Source of the DNA: Castor canadensis
Lineage: Eukaryota; Chordata; Mammalia; Rodentia; Castoridae
Direction of reading: 5' to 3'
Length of the DNA stretch: 64,000 nt
Assembly (NCBI RefSeq): GCF_047511655.1
Contig: NC_133395.1
Location: 74,681,910 to 74,745,909 of the forward strand
A program made the translations under genes and the position numbers. Shown here piece by piece: positions 10,644-44,560 of this stretch. The notes beneath the pieces are model-generated. The model saw only the letters and a program-made list of their open reading frames with translations. It was not told the origin of the DNA and made no database searches. Numbering within the stretch: the first letter of the stretch is position 1; every line of letters begins with the position of its first letter.

Positions 10644-12351
10644 ACCAGCTTTCTAACAGTAACTGGTTTTTATTCTAGGAAGTTGAGGTTATACATCTCC
10701 AATGCCTTACTGGCTTCTTCTTAATTTATTTTAACCTTGTGCTCACTGAAGGCAGTTGAAAGGCATGTGTAACTATTTTAGTGTGACTCCCCATTCAGAA
10801 TTGGCATCACATTCCCTTTTTTGCTGTTTCTCCTTTAGGTCATGGAGTTAAGGAAAGCAAGTTCAATTTGTGTGGCTTCTAGTAAGCTCTGTCTTTTTCC
10901 ACCTTCTTCTAGCTGTGCACCACCAGACAAGTGAACCTTTAAGATTATATCCATCCTTGCCAAGACATGACTTTGCTCTCAGGTAATCAGCTCTCTTGAA
11001 GTGCCTGGAAGGGAGAATTTCAGCTCACTTGGCACAAATAAGGTGAGAATATTTGCTTAATAAAAACAGATTCCTTGACATGAAGGCATCTATCTGTCAC
11101 TCCATGAATCACCAGGGTTGATTGGGCTGATTTAGCTAAGCAGGTGTCCCCTTCCTCCCTCACCACCCTATGTGATTTCCTCCCAAAGCTGCACACTTGC
11201 TCAAAGAGGATTACCTTTCTGGAAAAAAGGACTGTGACTCAGTCAAGGGTGTATGAATAGCTGTTTTCCCCTGTTAGAACCTCCAAACAAGCCCTCAGGT
11301 CTCCTCAAGGAGAAAGAACACAGGGTCCTCAAGCTTTTAAGAGTCCAGAAGCATCTAAATGAGGTGGTGCCTTTCTTTTAAAAATAAAATTCCTGAATGT
11401 TATTTATTCTGCTACTTCTACCTTCCTGAGTGTATTATTAATTAAGTTTGAGGAACTGAATATACTTTTGGTTCCAAGAGCTTTATGTGTCACCCAACAA
11501 GGGCATCTGTAATGATGCTAATATCTCTAAAGCTCAGATACATCCTGGCTTCAGAACCTATCTGACCCATAGAAAAACATGTCAACACTTTAGTGGCTAT
11601 TTCCTCATCAAAACGAAGGTACTTCCTTTCAACAGGGCAACCCTAAAGAATCTGAACTAAAATGATTCATCCCTATGTGGAAGGACTTTGAATTTACTGT
11701 TAGAGTTCAGAATAGAAAACACAGGATACCAACTCCCTCTTCCATTCCTTTTTTCTCACATTCACTGAAGAGACAAAGAATAAGAAAAGAAGAATCTATT
11801 TCTGGTATATGAATTTAGTTCTCAGGATGGAAAGTCAGAATATTACATATGGCAATCATGACCCTGGTTATCTGAATACTTTCTTTCTCTACAATATAGT
11901 GGCTAAGGTAATCATATAGGTAAGGATTACTTAATTTTCACTGATTGTGCAGGCACTCTAATTACCATTTCAGAAATAAGGAAGGTAACATAGGAAGGTA
12001 ACATAAGTACTGGGTTATTTGTGCATTTCTGGAGGAAATAACTTACAATCACAATTACTTCTCAACCAGTCAAGATTATCTCCTCGGCATCAGTGCCCAC
12101 TTTCCCAACTATTGGCATGCCCTGTAGCCAGATAAGAGACCTCTGTCCCTCCACTTATATGCGATCTATATAGTCTGGAGCTGTCTGACGCATTGAGAGC
12201 TGGGTTATCTCCTCATCTCTTAGCCTCTGTGGTTCAGAAAGCAAGTAGGGCTCTATTTTCTCTAAAAACACATCCCAAGACTCTGCCCTTTTTGTACAAT
12301 TTAGGCTTAAGTCAAAGCTTCTAGACCACGAGCAGGAAGGAGCCCACAGCC
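10644..12351. other. Intergenic, unassigned
   Basis: AT-rich, apparently unique DNA. Apart from the candidate exon at 10913-10982 I see no gene, no recent repeat and no simple repeat longer than a few units. Confidence 0.5.
10913..10982 (+). CDS. Candidate second exon of the unknown secreted peptide
   Basis: A strong acceptor (gtctttttccaccttcttctag) and donor (cag|gtaatc) bound 70 nt. Joined in the phase left by the exon at 2424-2515, it stays open and reads AVHHQTSEPLRLYPSLPRHD then FAL, ending two bases into a codon. No convincing third exon was found. An open frame of this length occurs by chance about one time in three, so the evidence is the combination of both splice sites and phase. 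Confidence 0.22.
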
Positions 12352-12545
12352 AGAGACAACTTTGTGTCTTAGGGACATTTGGCAATATCTGAAAACATTT
12401 TTGGTTGTTGCAGAGGAAGGGGAGGATCCTACTATTGGCAGCTAATGGGTAGTAGTCAGGGTTGAAATGAAAACATCCCACAATGCACTGGACAGCCACA
12501 CAACAAAGAATTGTCCATCCCAAGATGTCAGCAGTGCCAGAGTTA
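12352..12545 (+). mobile_element. MER20 (hAT-Charlie) fossil
   Basis: gggacatttggcaatatctg, aacatttttggttgttgcag, cccacaatgcactggacagc and caacaaagaattgtccatcc follow the MER20 consensus as I recall it. A second copy lies in the opposite orientation at 43405-43600. Confidence 0.8.
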
Positions 12546-14344
12546 ATAAACTCTTATTAGCGGAAAGTTGATAAATAACCCTTTCCATAATAAGTTTATG
12601 ACTTTTTTTTCATTCAATCATTCAACACATATTTATTGTGTATTTCCAGAGTACTGAAAGAAAGAAAAAGTCACAGCTGTCCCAAGCCTGCAGTCAGAAA
12701 GAGGAAATAATACACAAAGATCCCTGCAGATTGTGGTACACATTTGTGAAGGAAACAACTGGAGAACAATGGACAGTAACTAGTTGGTGCTTTAGATTAA
12801 AAGGTCAAGAAAGTTTTTCCAAAGAAGGTAATTTGCTTTTGGAAACTAGTAACAAACCCCAGTTCAAGCTGGCTATACAGTGAAAAATATGGTTCACATA
12901 ACTTAAATCCAGAGGTAGGGTGGGTCTCAGGAATGACTTAAATCCTTGGTTCCAGCTGTAATTGTCTCAATCCTATCCATGTCCATAGGTCAGTTTCCTT
13001 CCCAGGCTGGTAGTAAGTCATTAAGTTCTAGGCCTCCTAACTTCATATAACAGAATCTTCCTATAACAGAAGGAGGTGATGGAGGGAGGGGAAAGGAAAG
13101 GACAATGGTGAGGGGCAAAGATAACTCTCAAATTCCAGAATTCTAAACCATAATTCTGAGAGTCAAATTGAGTAGTCTCCCCATAGGTCACATACCCATC
13201 TCTGAACCAATGACTATGGCCAAGGGGAATGGGATGTGCTGATTGGCCCAAACCAAACAATGACTACCACCCTTGGCACTTGGGCTGGCACTTGCTTCTC
13301 TTTGATAACAACAGAAACTGGATGTACCCTTGGGAAGGGTAATATTCTAACCAGGTAGACATTCCTCTACTGGGAGATGAGATTTAAATGGAGCCTTCAA
13401 GGATGAGAAGGAGTGGGCCTAGCCAAGAGTGAGAGGAAGATCTTTCTAGGAAGGCAAATAAATACAATCCAAACACCTTGGTGTAGGAAGGAGGCCAGTG
13501 TATCTTAACAGGGAATGAGGCCTATGGTGAGCTTACAAGAGCAAGATTTTGTTAACCACATTTGTTGTAAAATAAAGCAATCCTTTTGGAGGTTAGAAGA
13601 AAAAAACATTTTATGTATTTTTCCTAAACCCTGGCTGTCAGAAGACAGGAGAAAGTGTCCTTAATATATCTACCTTTTTATGAGTCTCTGCTCCCAGCAC
13701 AATTTCCCCATGCATTCCTATTTTTAGGTGCTCGTTCTAACGTAACTTAAAAATAGGGACAAAATAGATTTTAGCAGAAGCAATTAGCTTTTAAAGAACA
13801 AGTTTAAATGTATGAAAAGAAAACAAAAATCATTTAATAAGCAAATATTGACATTCAAAATGGACAACATTTTAGGTATGACAGTGTTCATGATGCAGAA
13901 AAGCCATACCAAATACATCTTTATTTGGAACATGTAGCCTTACAGCACCTGCTACTGTGCTGAACACAGAGAAGCATACCAAAATAGTATTCATACCAGA
14001 AATTGAAGGTCAAGTGCACTTTCATGTGGATCTACATATTTACTCCTTTGTCCATCTCTTTCTTCTTTTCAAGGAAGCTAGTCATGGCTTTTTATATTTA
14101 CTACATATTATCACATTGAATGGCATTTTTGTTTGGGCTTTTCTTCTTACAATTTTACAGTTTTGTTTTATCGTTCCTTGGGAACTGTCTCTAATCCTAA
14201 TTTTAAGGACCTTCTTGATCTCTAAAACAATAACTGCAACGGTGACTGCTGGCAGACAGGATAAACCCACCTTAATTCTCTGTTTACCTCTGGGTCCATA
14301 CTTACAGTATAGCAAGGATTTATGGCAATTGGTTTTATCTGTTC
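12546..14344. other. Intergenic, unassigned
   Basis: An L2/MIR-like scrap (tcattcaacacatatttatt) occurs at about 12614-12650. The rest is AT-rich with no recognised gene or repeat. Confidence 0.45.
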
Positions 14345-14528
14345 TAGCTACTCAGGAGGCAGAGATCAGGGGGATTGCGGTTTGAAGCCAGCCTGGGCAA
14401 ATAGTTCTTGAGAACCTATCTCGAAAATACCCAACACAGAAGGGGCTGGTGGAGTGGCTCAAGTGGTAGAGTACCTCCCTAGTAATGTATGAGGTCCTGA
14501 GTTCAAGCCCCAGTACTGCCAAAAAAAT
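14345..14528 (+). repeat. B1-dID-like dimeric SINE
   Basis: The 7SL-like half is ctactcaggaggcagagatc, the linker is aacctatctcgaaaatacc, and the ID-like half is gggctggtggagtggctcaa .. cctgagttcaagccccagta, in sense orientation. Confidence 0.88.
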
Positions 14529-16200
14529 AAAGTTGCTGACACTACGACAAAAATAGTGGGGAAATTATATATGTAATAAAAATGTAAAGAATAAAATTTA
14601 GTATTGTTAACAAAATGACAAGCATTTTTAATTACATAATAAATGTATTTTTTACAGTCTCTTATCACTCACATTCTGTGAATTAATAGTAAAGGGAAAG
14701 TAGTTAAATACAGTGGGGCTATGACATGACTATACAACTAAGCATCCACAACAGTATAAGTTGGGATTGAAGTTCTGGTGCTGACTTTTATTCAGCAGGA
14801 TTACTATTCTTACTACAATTTAAGGAATGCTCATTACCATATTAAATGTTTTATTTATATTTAATCCTTCCAAAATCTCAGCCAAAAATATATTATTTCC
14901 ATTGTATAGGTTTGCCCAGGACTATACAGTCGGTAAGATTACATGATATATGTTGAATATTTTAAGTACATTTTTGATCATTACATAAACCTTATGAAGA
15001 AGAACACAGGGTTAGTAATTATTTTAAGGTCACACTGTTCACAGATTAATAAGGACAGTCAGGATTCCAGCCCATAAAGTTCAACTCAGAGAAGGTTGGT
15101 GATCTTACAAGCTGTACTTTATATAAAGCATCTTAGCAATGAGTGCCAGGATTTGAACCTGACCCAAATCTGTCTGGCTCCACTCCTCTCTGCAGATTCC
15201 TCATATAAAATGTGGGAAACAGACCGAATAATCTCAAAGGGCCTTTCTCTTCAAAACTGCTATGACTCCATCTATTTTACTATAAGTTTTCATATGGAAA
15301 AAGAAAAGTAAATTGGGGGAGATGATGAAGTTCTGGAGTTGCGTAACAAAAGAATCATTATAGCTAACCCTATTTTCAAATTTAACAATACAACAACCCT
15401 GAGGTAGCTACTATTATCGCCCCCAATTTAAATGTGAGTTAAGTGAAGCAGGTTAAGGTTAATTAATTCTTGTAAGTGGCAGGCCCAGCAACCATTAAAA
15501 ATCATACACAATTCACAAGTAACATAAATCTGATCCTCTGATTTGTCTTTAACTGAGGCAGGAACTGCCATACTCTTCATGAGTTAAGATTTTTCTAACC
15601 TTGGGTCTCACTTATTCTTTTACACACTTATTCACTAGCACGTGTTTGAACTTTGCTTATTTCTATGTGCTGGAAGCAAGGTCAACATGCAGCTCTTAGG
15701 CAAACTTAAAAAGACGCAAAATGGTAGGAGAGGCTTGGCAATTCCAGCAGCCCAGCTCCCTTTCCTTCCTCTGCCGGCCTCCTCACTGAACATTAATGGG
15801 GGCATCGCTTTCCAGGGAGAAACAAAAGCTGTATTAGACCAAACAGGAAGTCAGGCATCTATTTATTCAGACTTAGGAGTGGCAGGATTGGACACGAGGC
15901 TGCTTAAATCAGATGTACCAAAAAGCAGCAGATCGTGCCATTGCAGACGGACTTCCACATTACATCACAATTAAAAACTGTTTTCCTTTGGAAAAACAAA
16001 GCAGCTGACATTTTATTCCAGAAATGACTATCCTCCCGACTGATGAAAGAATTCAACACACTTAACACAAACCCTATACTTATTAGACATGTCTTAAATT
16101 AGCGTTCCCCTATTTTAAGTCACAACGCATCGGTTGTCGGCGTAATCCCGACAAGAACAGAAATATGAAAACAACAAATTAACGCTCACGCCTGAGAAGG
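14529..16200. other. Intergenic upstream of the CpG island
   Basis: MIR-like fragments lie at about 14880-15085 (ttaaggtcacactgttcaca), 15120-15180 (gagtgccaggatttgaacct) and 15355-15515 (aagtggcaggcccagca). 15520-16200 looks unique and could be conserved promoter-proximal sequence. Confidence 0.5.
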
Positions 16201-16286
16201 CACGAGCTTAAGAGTGCTGGGCACAGCAGGGCCTCTCCCGGGTGTCCGCAAGACAAAGCCTGGTCCCAGCAGGCACTGCGGCCGGG

Positions 16287-16305
16287 ACTACACATCCCGG
16301 CATGC
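16287..16305 (+). promoter_or_regulatory. ZNF143/THAP11-type site, copy 1
   Basis: ACTACACATCCCGGCATGC matches the long ZNF143 (SBS) consensus ACTACAnnTCCCnnnATGC closely. A near-identical copy follows 43 bp downstream. Such sites mark CpG-island promoters, often bidirectional ones. Confidence 0.75.
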
Positions 16306-16329
16306 AAGGAGCTCATGTCTCCCGGCCGG

Positions 16330-16348
16330 ACTACGCTTCCCGGCATGC
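16330..16348 (+). promoter_or_regulatory. ZNF143/THAP11-type site, copy 2
   Basis: ACTACGCTTCCCGGCATGC has the same orientation as copy 1 and differs from it at three positions. A fixed pair about four helical turns apart suggests cooperative use. Confidence 0.75.
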
Positions 16349-16552
16349 TCTCCTGACAGATGGTTGGCCTCCCCAGCGTCCGGAGGTCTGGGGTCTCGGA
16401 AAAGTGGGGTTTGCCTCCGCCAGGTCAACTCCCTTTGTGGTCTAAAGATCAGACACCATCTCCCAGCAGCAAATTATGAATGTGACGTGTTTTCAAGTCG
16501 TTCTTTGCAACTCGTGTTATTAAGACAGCGCAGTCCCTGACAAGGAGGGCGC

Positions 16553-16559
16553 GGGGCGG
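16553..16559 (+). promoter_or_regulatory. GC box (Sp/KLF type)
   Basis: GGGGCGG lies within ggcgcggggcggaggag, upstream of the CCAAT box at 16585. It is a common CpG-island promoter element. Confidence 0.55.
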
Positions 16560-16584
16560 AGGAGGGTCACCTAATCTGCTTGAG

Positions 16585-16589
16585 CCAAT
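16585..16589 (+). promoter_or_regulatory. CCAAT box (NF-Y type)
   Basis: The sequence tgagCCAATggc matches NF-Y preference well. A second CCAAT on the opposite strand lies at 16653-16657. Between them, ccatggtaac (16614-16623) resembles half of an RFX X-box. Confidence 0.6.
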
Positions 16590-16666
16590 GGCGCGGGAGC
16601 GGCTGTACTGCCACCATGGTAACGGTGGCCGTCCCGAGAGGACCAGCCACCCATTGGGTAGAATCT

Positions 16667-16684
16667 TTCCAGAAGGCTCGAGAA
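16667..16684 (+). promoter_or_regulatory. Heat-shock element 1 (four 5-bp units)
   Basis: TTCCAGAAGGCTCGAGAA contains alternating TTC and GAA units at exact 5-bp spacing: TTC 16667, GAA 16672, CTC 16677 (one mismatch) and GAA 16682. HSF1 trimers bind three or more such inverted units. It lies about 420 nt upstream of the ATG, between an inverted CCAAT and an E-box. Confidence 0.85.
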
Positions 16685-16746
16685 GAAGGAAGCGGAAGTG
16701 GCACGTGGAGAGGCCGGTGGAGGCGCCGGTGAGTAAATGCCGCAGA

Positions 16747-16759
16747 TTCTGGAAAGTTC
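16747..16759 (+). promoter_or_regulatory. Heat-shock element 2 (three perfect units)
   Basis: TTCTGGAAAGTTC is a perfect TTCnnGAAnnTTC array. It lies 63 bp downstream of the last unit of element 1 and just upstream of the TATA-like sequence. HSF1-driven heat induction of HSPH1 is established for the family. Confidence 0.87.
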
Positions 16760-16770
16760 TGATCAGTGCG

Positions 16771-16780
16771 CTACATAAGG
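16771..16780 (+). promoter_or_regulatory. Weak TATA-like sequence
   Basis: ctacataagg is the only A/T-rich core-promoter-like sequence near the heat-shock elements. If used, transcription would start near 16800-16805, giving a 5' UTR of about 300 nt. The assignment is weak. Confidence 0.35.
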
Positions 16781-16804
16781 CTGAGGAATTGGGACCTCCC
16801 CTTC

Positions 16805-40029
<23,225 letters not shown>

Positions 40030-40700
40030 ATGACGTTAAATTGGGTTATTCCTTCAACTAATGAAATATTTTTGTCATAGTATGTGATTCTACATAACAG
40101 ACTGAGACTATTTATATTTTCTTTTTTAAGGATGTCTAGAAATTTTGTGTATCATATGGAAACAGAAAAAGCTTAAGTCTGTAGTCTTTATGATCCTAAA
40201 AGGGAAAATTGCCTTGGTAACTTTCAGATTCCTGTGGAATTGTGAATCCATACTGAGCTTCTGTGCAGTATTACCATTCGCATCTCTGAGAGTGAATTGA
40301 CTTTTGTCTTTTGGAGAAACAAACTGTACTGCTCGTTCAAGAGGGTTGTGATTAAAATCTTTAAGCATTCGTTCTTGCCAAGGTAGTTTTCTTGCATTTT
40401 GCTCTCCATTTCAGCATGTGTGTGGTGTGGATGTTTATAAATAAGACTAAGTCTGATTTCATAAGGGCTTTCAGAAATTCTGTCCAATAGAATGATTTTG
40501 CTTTCCTATTAAATTTCAGTGAGTAAAACAAAAGCTAGTGAAATGTGTTAGCAGCATGCAAACAAAACTTAACAATTCTTTCTCACTTTAAAAGTACATT
40601 GTCATGTGAAGGTGTGAAATGGAATAAATACTGATCCTGTTGTAACTGATTGTGAAAACTTGATGAGCTTTAAAATAAAGTTCATCCCATGGTATCATTT
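40030..40700 (+). other. HSPH1: HSPH1 3' UTR
   Basis: This is about 670 nt of AT-rich sequence between the stop and the poly(A) signals, with no interspersed repeat recognised. The 3' end is inferred from AATAAA at 40674 followed by the GT-rich stretch ctgttggttttcac. Confidence 0.8.
40674..40679 (+). terminator. HSPH1: Polyadenylation signal AATAAA of HSPH1
   Basis: A canonical hexamer lies in ttaaaataaagttc with a GT/T-rich element about 25-40 nt downstream. A second AATAAA at 40623-40628 could give a slightly shorter transcript. Cleavage is expected near 40695-40705. Confidence 0.8.
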
Positions 40701-41644
40701 CTAAACTGTTGGTTTTCACATTGATTTAAAAATGGGACTAGGAAAGAGGAGTAAGTAAAGCTGCAGCAGAAATGAAGTCACTTTTTGTGAAAATCTCTTT
40801 TCCAAATGAAAATCACTTTCTCCTAAAAGTAGTATATCCTTATTACATTTCAAACAAATACAAAGTGAATACAGCTTAAAATTTCATCACCCAGTAAAAG
40901 AACATGGTTAACATCTAACAATGTTGGTTAACTTTCTAGCCTTTTCCCTCTAATGATGGGTTTATCTATGTCTTTGTGGGTATATGTGTTGCAGTGTTGT
41001 GGGCTGTTTTTAAAAACTATCAGGGAAGTTATCAGAAAGTATGGTATAGTCCAGTGTTCCAATTTATAGGTTTTAGTAAATTACATTCATTGTAAAGATG
41101 TGCTTTAAAATATTTTAACTGGCCCCACTACTGGTGGATTTACTGCAGAGTCTTCTCTATCTGGTTATTTTCCAAGGACAAAGTTGAAATAGCATTAGAG
41201 GGTCAGGTGGGAGAAGACCACACTTGTTAGGTGATGGTGCTAGTGACCCATGAAGTTTAGAAACTCATGATGCTGAAGTATCAGTTGAGAAACAGCCCCC
41301 AACTATGGAAACTTAGTTTTAATGCCTACACCCCTACTATGTCTGATGTGTATTGGAGCATTTTAAAATGTGCCTGTTTTCATGAATTGCACACTTCATA
41401 CATTCTCATTTGCAGCGTTTAATCAATGTTGAGAGTCTTAAGATCAAACAGTGAAGGATTTCAATGATTTATCAGTTATTCAGCATTTCCACACTTTATA
41501 ATTTTTTACTTAACCATTTAGAAGCTTTAAATTTTTATGTAATTTGATGGATTTTTTCATGTTCTTGTATAACATTAAAGTATACTGATACATACTCAGC
41601 AGTGAAGATAGGTTTAGTGTTCAGAGTACAACTGTGAGGTTCAT
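40701..41644. other. Downstream flank of HSPH1, unassigned
   Basis: AT-rich sequence after the poly(A) site. I recognise no gene or repeat in it. Confidence 0.5.
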
Positions 41645-41998
41645 TGTGTTTGCTGTTCATCACTATGATGAAAATAACTGACCAAAATGAGTTTAAAAAG
41701 AGAATATTGTTTTGGCTCAGTTTCAGAAGTTTCATTCCATGGGTCACTTGGCCCTGTTGCCTTTGGGCCTGTGGTGGCACAGACCATCATGGGGCAGGGG
41801 GAGTTTGTGTTAGAGGAAACGAATATCTCATAACAACTGGGAAGCAGAGAGGAGGGGACGGGGGTGTCCATTCAAGGGCACACCCCCAGTGATCTCCCTT
41901 CCTTCTATTAGGCCCTACCTCCTAAAAGTTGCACCATCTCCCTCCCAGTAGTTCCACAGGCTGGTCTCTATCATACAGTCTTAAGAGGACATTTAAGG
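41645..41998 (-). mobile_element. MaLR-type LTR, antisense
   Basis: tcactatgatgaaaataact, ttttggctcagtttcagaag, aggccctacctcctaaaagt and cagtagttccacaggctggt are the complement of a MaLR LTR. Confidence 0.7.
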
Positions 41999-42159
41999 CA
42001 AATGATGAGAAGACATTTTTTTCCCTTCTACCCCAAAGTAGAGCTTGATAATGGAGAAAGCCTTGCTCTGGCCTAAATTAGTTTTTATTAAATTCTAGAA
42101 AATTTCTGTAGTGTCACTTTTCTATAAAGATGTATCAGTATTTCAAAAATGGCTTAACT

Positions 42160-42410
42160 GGAGCCAAGTATAGTGGCACATACCCTGTAATCTCAGGTAT
42201 TTGGGAGATGATCACAGTTTGCCAGCCAGGGCAAAAAAGAAAAATGTAAGATCTTGTCTCTAAAACAAGCTGATTGTGTTAGTGCTTGTCTGTAATCCTA
42301 GCTTCTCAGGAGGCAAAGGTAGGAGAATTCTGGTCCAAGGTCAGCCTTGCAAGTACGAGGCCCTATAGTCAAGATCTTAAACTGCATTTTTGAATGGGGG
42401 AAATTAAAAA
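42160..42410 (+). repeat. Diverged dimeric SINE pair
   Basis: Two 7SL-like modules in sense (agtggcacataccctgtaat and gtgcttgtctgtaatcctag). The 3' ID half is not clear. 42411-43404 has no recognised element. Confidence 0.65.
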
Positions 42411-43404
42411 TTGTGAATTCCTTTTCTTGTGTTAATTATAATGCATGTAAGTATCATTGGCTAAACAATTGTGATACGTACCTAGTAATCAGCTAGAATC
42501 CCTTGAACATGTGCCAGTTTGGATAAATGCTTTGTTTAGCAAAGGATTGAATTTTATATTGTTTTGACTCAGATTGTCAGTTTGTGACAATATTTCTAAA
42601 AACATCCTGTCATATTGGTAACCAACAGTGAACAGAATTGAGATGAGTCTAACACATTGTGAATGCTAGTTATGTCTGAGCAATGATTAACATTTTTCTT
42701 CGGTAAAATCCCCATTGTTTACTTGATTTTTATTGTCCTAGTTCTGGAGCGTCATACTAACAACTTGGCTGACATAACATGCCTGTGTGAAAAATAGCCT
42801 ATGAGAAGTTAGCTCCTGAAAAGGCTTGCTTTTGTAAGCAGCAGCAGTCCAATATTTTTCTTCATTACCACTTGTCAGTTTATACCTGTGGTATGTGATT
42901 TCTGTGGATAAATATATCAGTTCCTATTATGTGTAATCAAAGCATTAAACAATTACATGCTTTTCTGGGGTGACTGGGTCTTAATATTTGGAGAGAGGTT
43001 CACTTTCTCAAAGTACTACATAGTTTAGATAGTTGAGTTCTGCTGGTGGGCAGGTGATGAAAATCATTCCTCTGGTACATGTGCGTGTGCTGTGGTTTTC
43101 TCGCTTGCTTACTTTCCTAAAATCAAATTGAGTCACTTTTGAGTCAATGTTAGCATGCATTTGTACATAAGTTTGTGTACTCTTAGATCTCTACAGCAGA
43201 ATTGAATAGTGTGGACCTCCTAATAGCTCTGTTCCACTATACTGCAGTGCAATATAGTGGAAAGAGGACCTTTTGGGGTAGAAAGAGCTTTAATTTTGTG
43301 TACAACAGTTCAAATTTGCTGTCCCTCAGGCACTGGTTTTTAGGCAGATGGCCAAGTTCTGATTCCTTACATTCTCATCCAAACCTGTATAACCTCCACT
43401 TGGC

Positions 43405-43600
43405 CAATGTCACAGAGTTTCTCAGCTGCTGCACTGTTGATATTTAGGGCTGGATAATTCATTGTTTTTGGAGTTTGTCCTCTAGGATGTTTAACAATGT
43501 ACTTGGCCTCTGCCCATCAGATTCCAGTAGCATACCTACCTGCAGTTGTAATAACCAAAAATGTCCCCTGTCTCTTCACAGCCATTGTAGTAGGGAAAAT
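43405..43600 (-). mobile_element. MER20 (hAT-Charlie) fossil
   Basis: tgctgcactgttgatattta, ggctggataattcattgttt, gtcctctaggatgtttaaca and aataaccaaaaatgtcccct are MER20 in the orientation opposite to 12352. Confidence 0.8.
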
Positions 43601-43648
43601 GTGAACTTAAACTGTATACTCATGCTTATATGAAACACCAAGCTTGCT

Positions 43649-43649
<1 letters not shown>

Positions 43650-43679
<30 letters not shown>
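43650..43679 (+). repeat. Poly(C) run of 30
   Basis: Thirty consecutive C abut an antisense SINE at 43680, where an A/T tail would be expected. The length may be affected by assembly. Confidence 0.9.
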
Positions 43680-43680
<1 letters not shown>

Positions 43681-43955
43681 CCTCAGTACTAGGGTTTTAA
43701 CTCAGCTTTAGGCTTGCTAGGCAGGCACTCTACCACTTTTTTCCTCTGGTTATTTTGGAGATGGGGTCTTTTTGCCCAGGCCGTCCTGGACTTCAATCCT
43801 CCTATTGCTGGGATGACAGGCACATGCTACCACACCCAGCTTTTTTCTGTTGAGATGAGGTTCTTGCTAACTTTTTTGTCTGGTCTGACCTCAGACCATG
43901 ATCCTTTGGATCTCAGCCTCCCTCTCTCAGGCATGAGTCACTGGCTCCTGGCTAC
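43680..43955 (-). repeat. Composite SINE, antisense
   Basis: cagtactagggttttaactc, ctaggcaggcactctaccac and ttttgcccaggccgtcctgg, then a second 7SL-like module gagatgaggttcttgctaac. Confidence 0.78.
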
Positions 43956-44221
43956 TCTTACTTACGAAACATATTCTGGTCAAGAGCAGTATTTTTGTTT
44001 AAGAAAAAGAAATAGAATAAAACACAAATACCAGTCGTCACAAGGAGTCAAGGTAAGAATTGTTTCTTGATGCTTTTATTTTATAGGGATAAGTATACTA
44101 GCCACACATTTAGGCTTACAGAAGATCGTGTCCAAAACTTTCAGAGACTGGCTTAGACCATCACAGTTGTTCATTTAAAAAACAGCCAGAGAATGTTTCT
44201 TTTCATTGAGCATTGAATGAG

Positions 44222-44350
44222 AAGTTGCTTCTCAATGCTGCCTGCATGTTAGAATTTCTCAGAGACCAATTTAAAACAAAACAAAACAAACCCAAAAAAC
44301 CCATCCAGTCTGACAATTCATCTGGGATGGGACCTGAGCATCAGGGTTCA
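44222..44350 (+). mobile_element. MER5A-like hAT fossil
   Basis: gcttctcaatgctgcctgca, tgttagaatttctcagagac and gggatgggacctgagcatca resemble MER5A. Confidence 0.55.
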
Positions 44351-44560
44351 TTTTTCTTTTTCTTCCCCAATACTAGATATTGCCTGAGCGTGCTACTGGG
44401 CAAGAACTATACCACTGGAGCCATGTTCCCAGCAGCCATTTTTACTTCAGTTTGTTTTTGTTGGGGTTTTGTGCTTTTGCCCAGGCTGCCTCGAACTGTG
44501 ATCCTCCTGTCTCCAAGTAGCTGGGGTGCAGCGCTGCTCAGCCCCCACATTTGGCTAACA
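44344..44560 (-). repeat. Degraded dimeric SINE, antisense
   Basis: aatactagatattgcctgag, cactggagccatgttcccag and ttttgcccaggctgcctcga are a weathered copy of the same SINE plan. Confidence 0.6.

Noticed and set aside
12638-12883. Third exon for the upstream secreted-peptide model (acceptor near 12650)
   Set aside because: The phase fits and a stop follows quickly, but the sequence looks like an L2/MIR remnant and no independent support exists.
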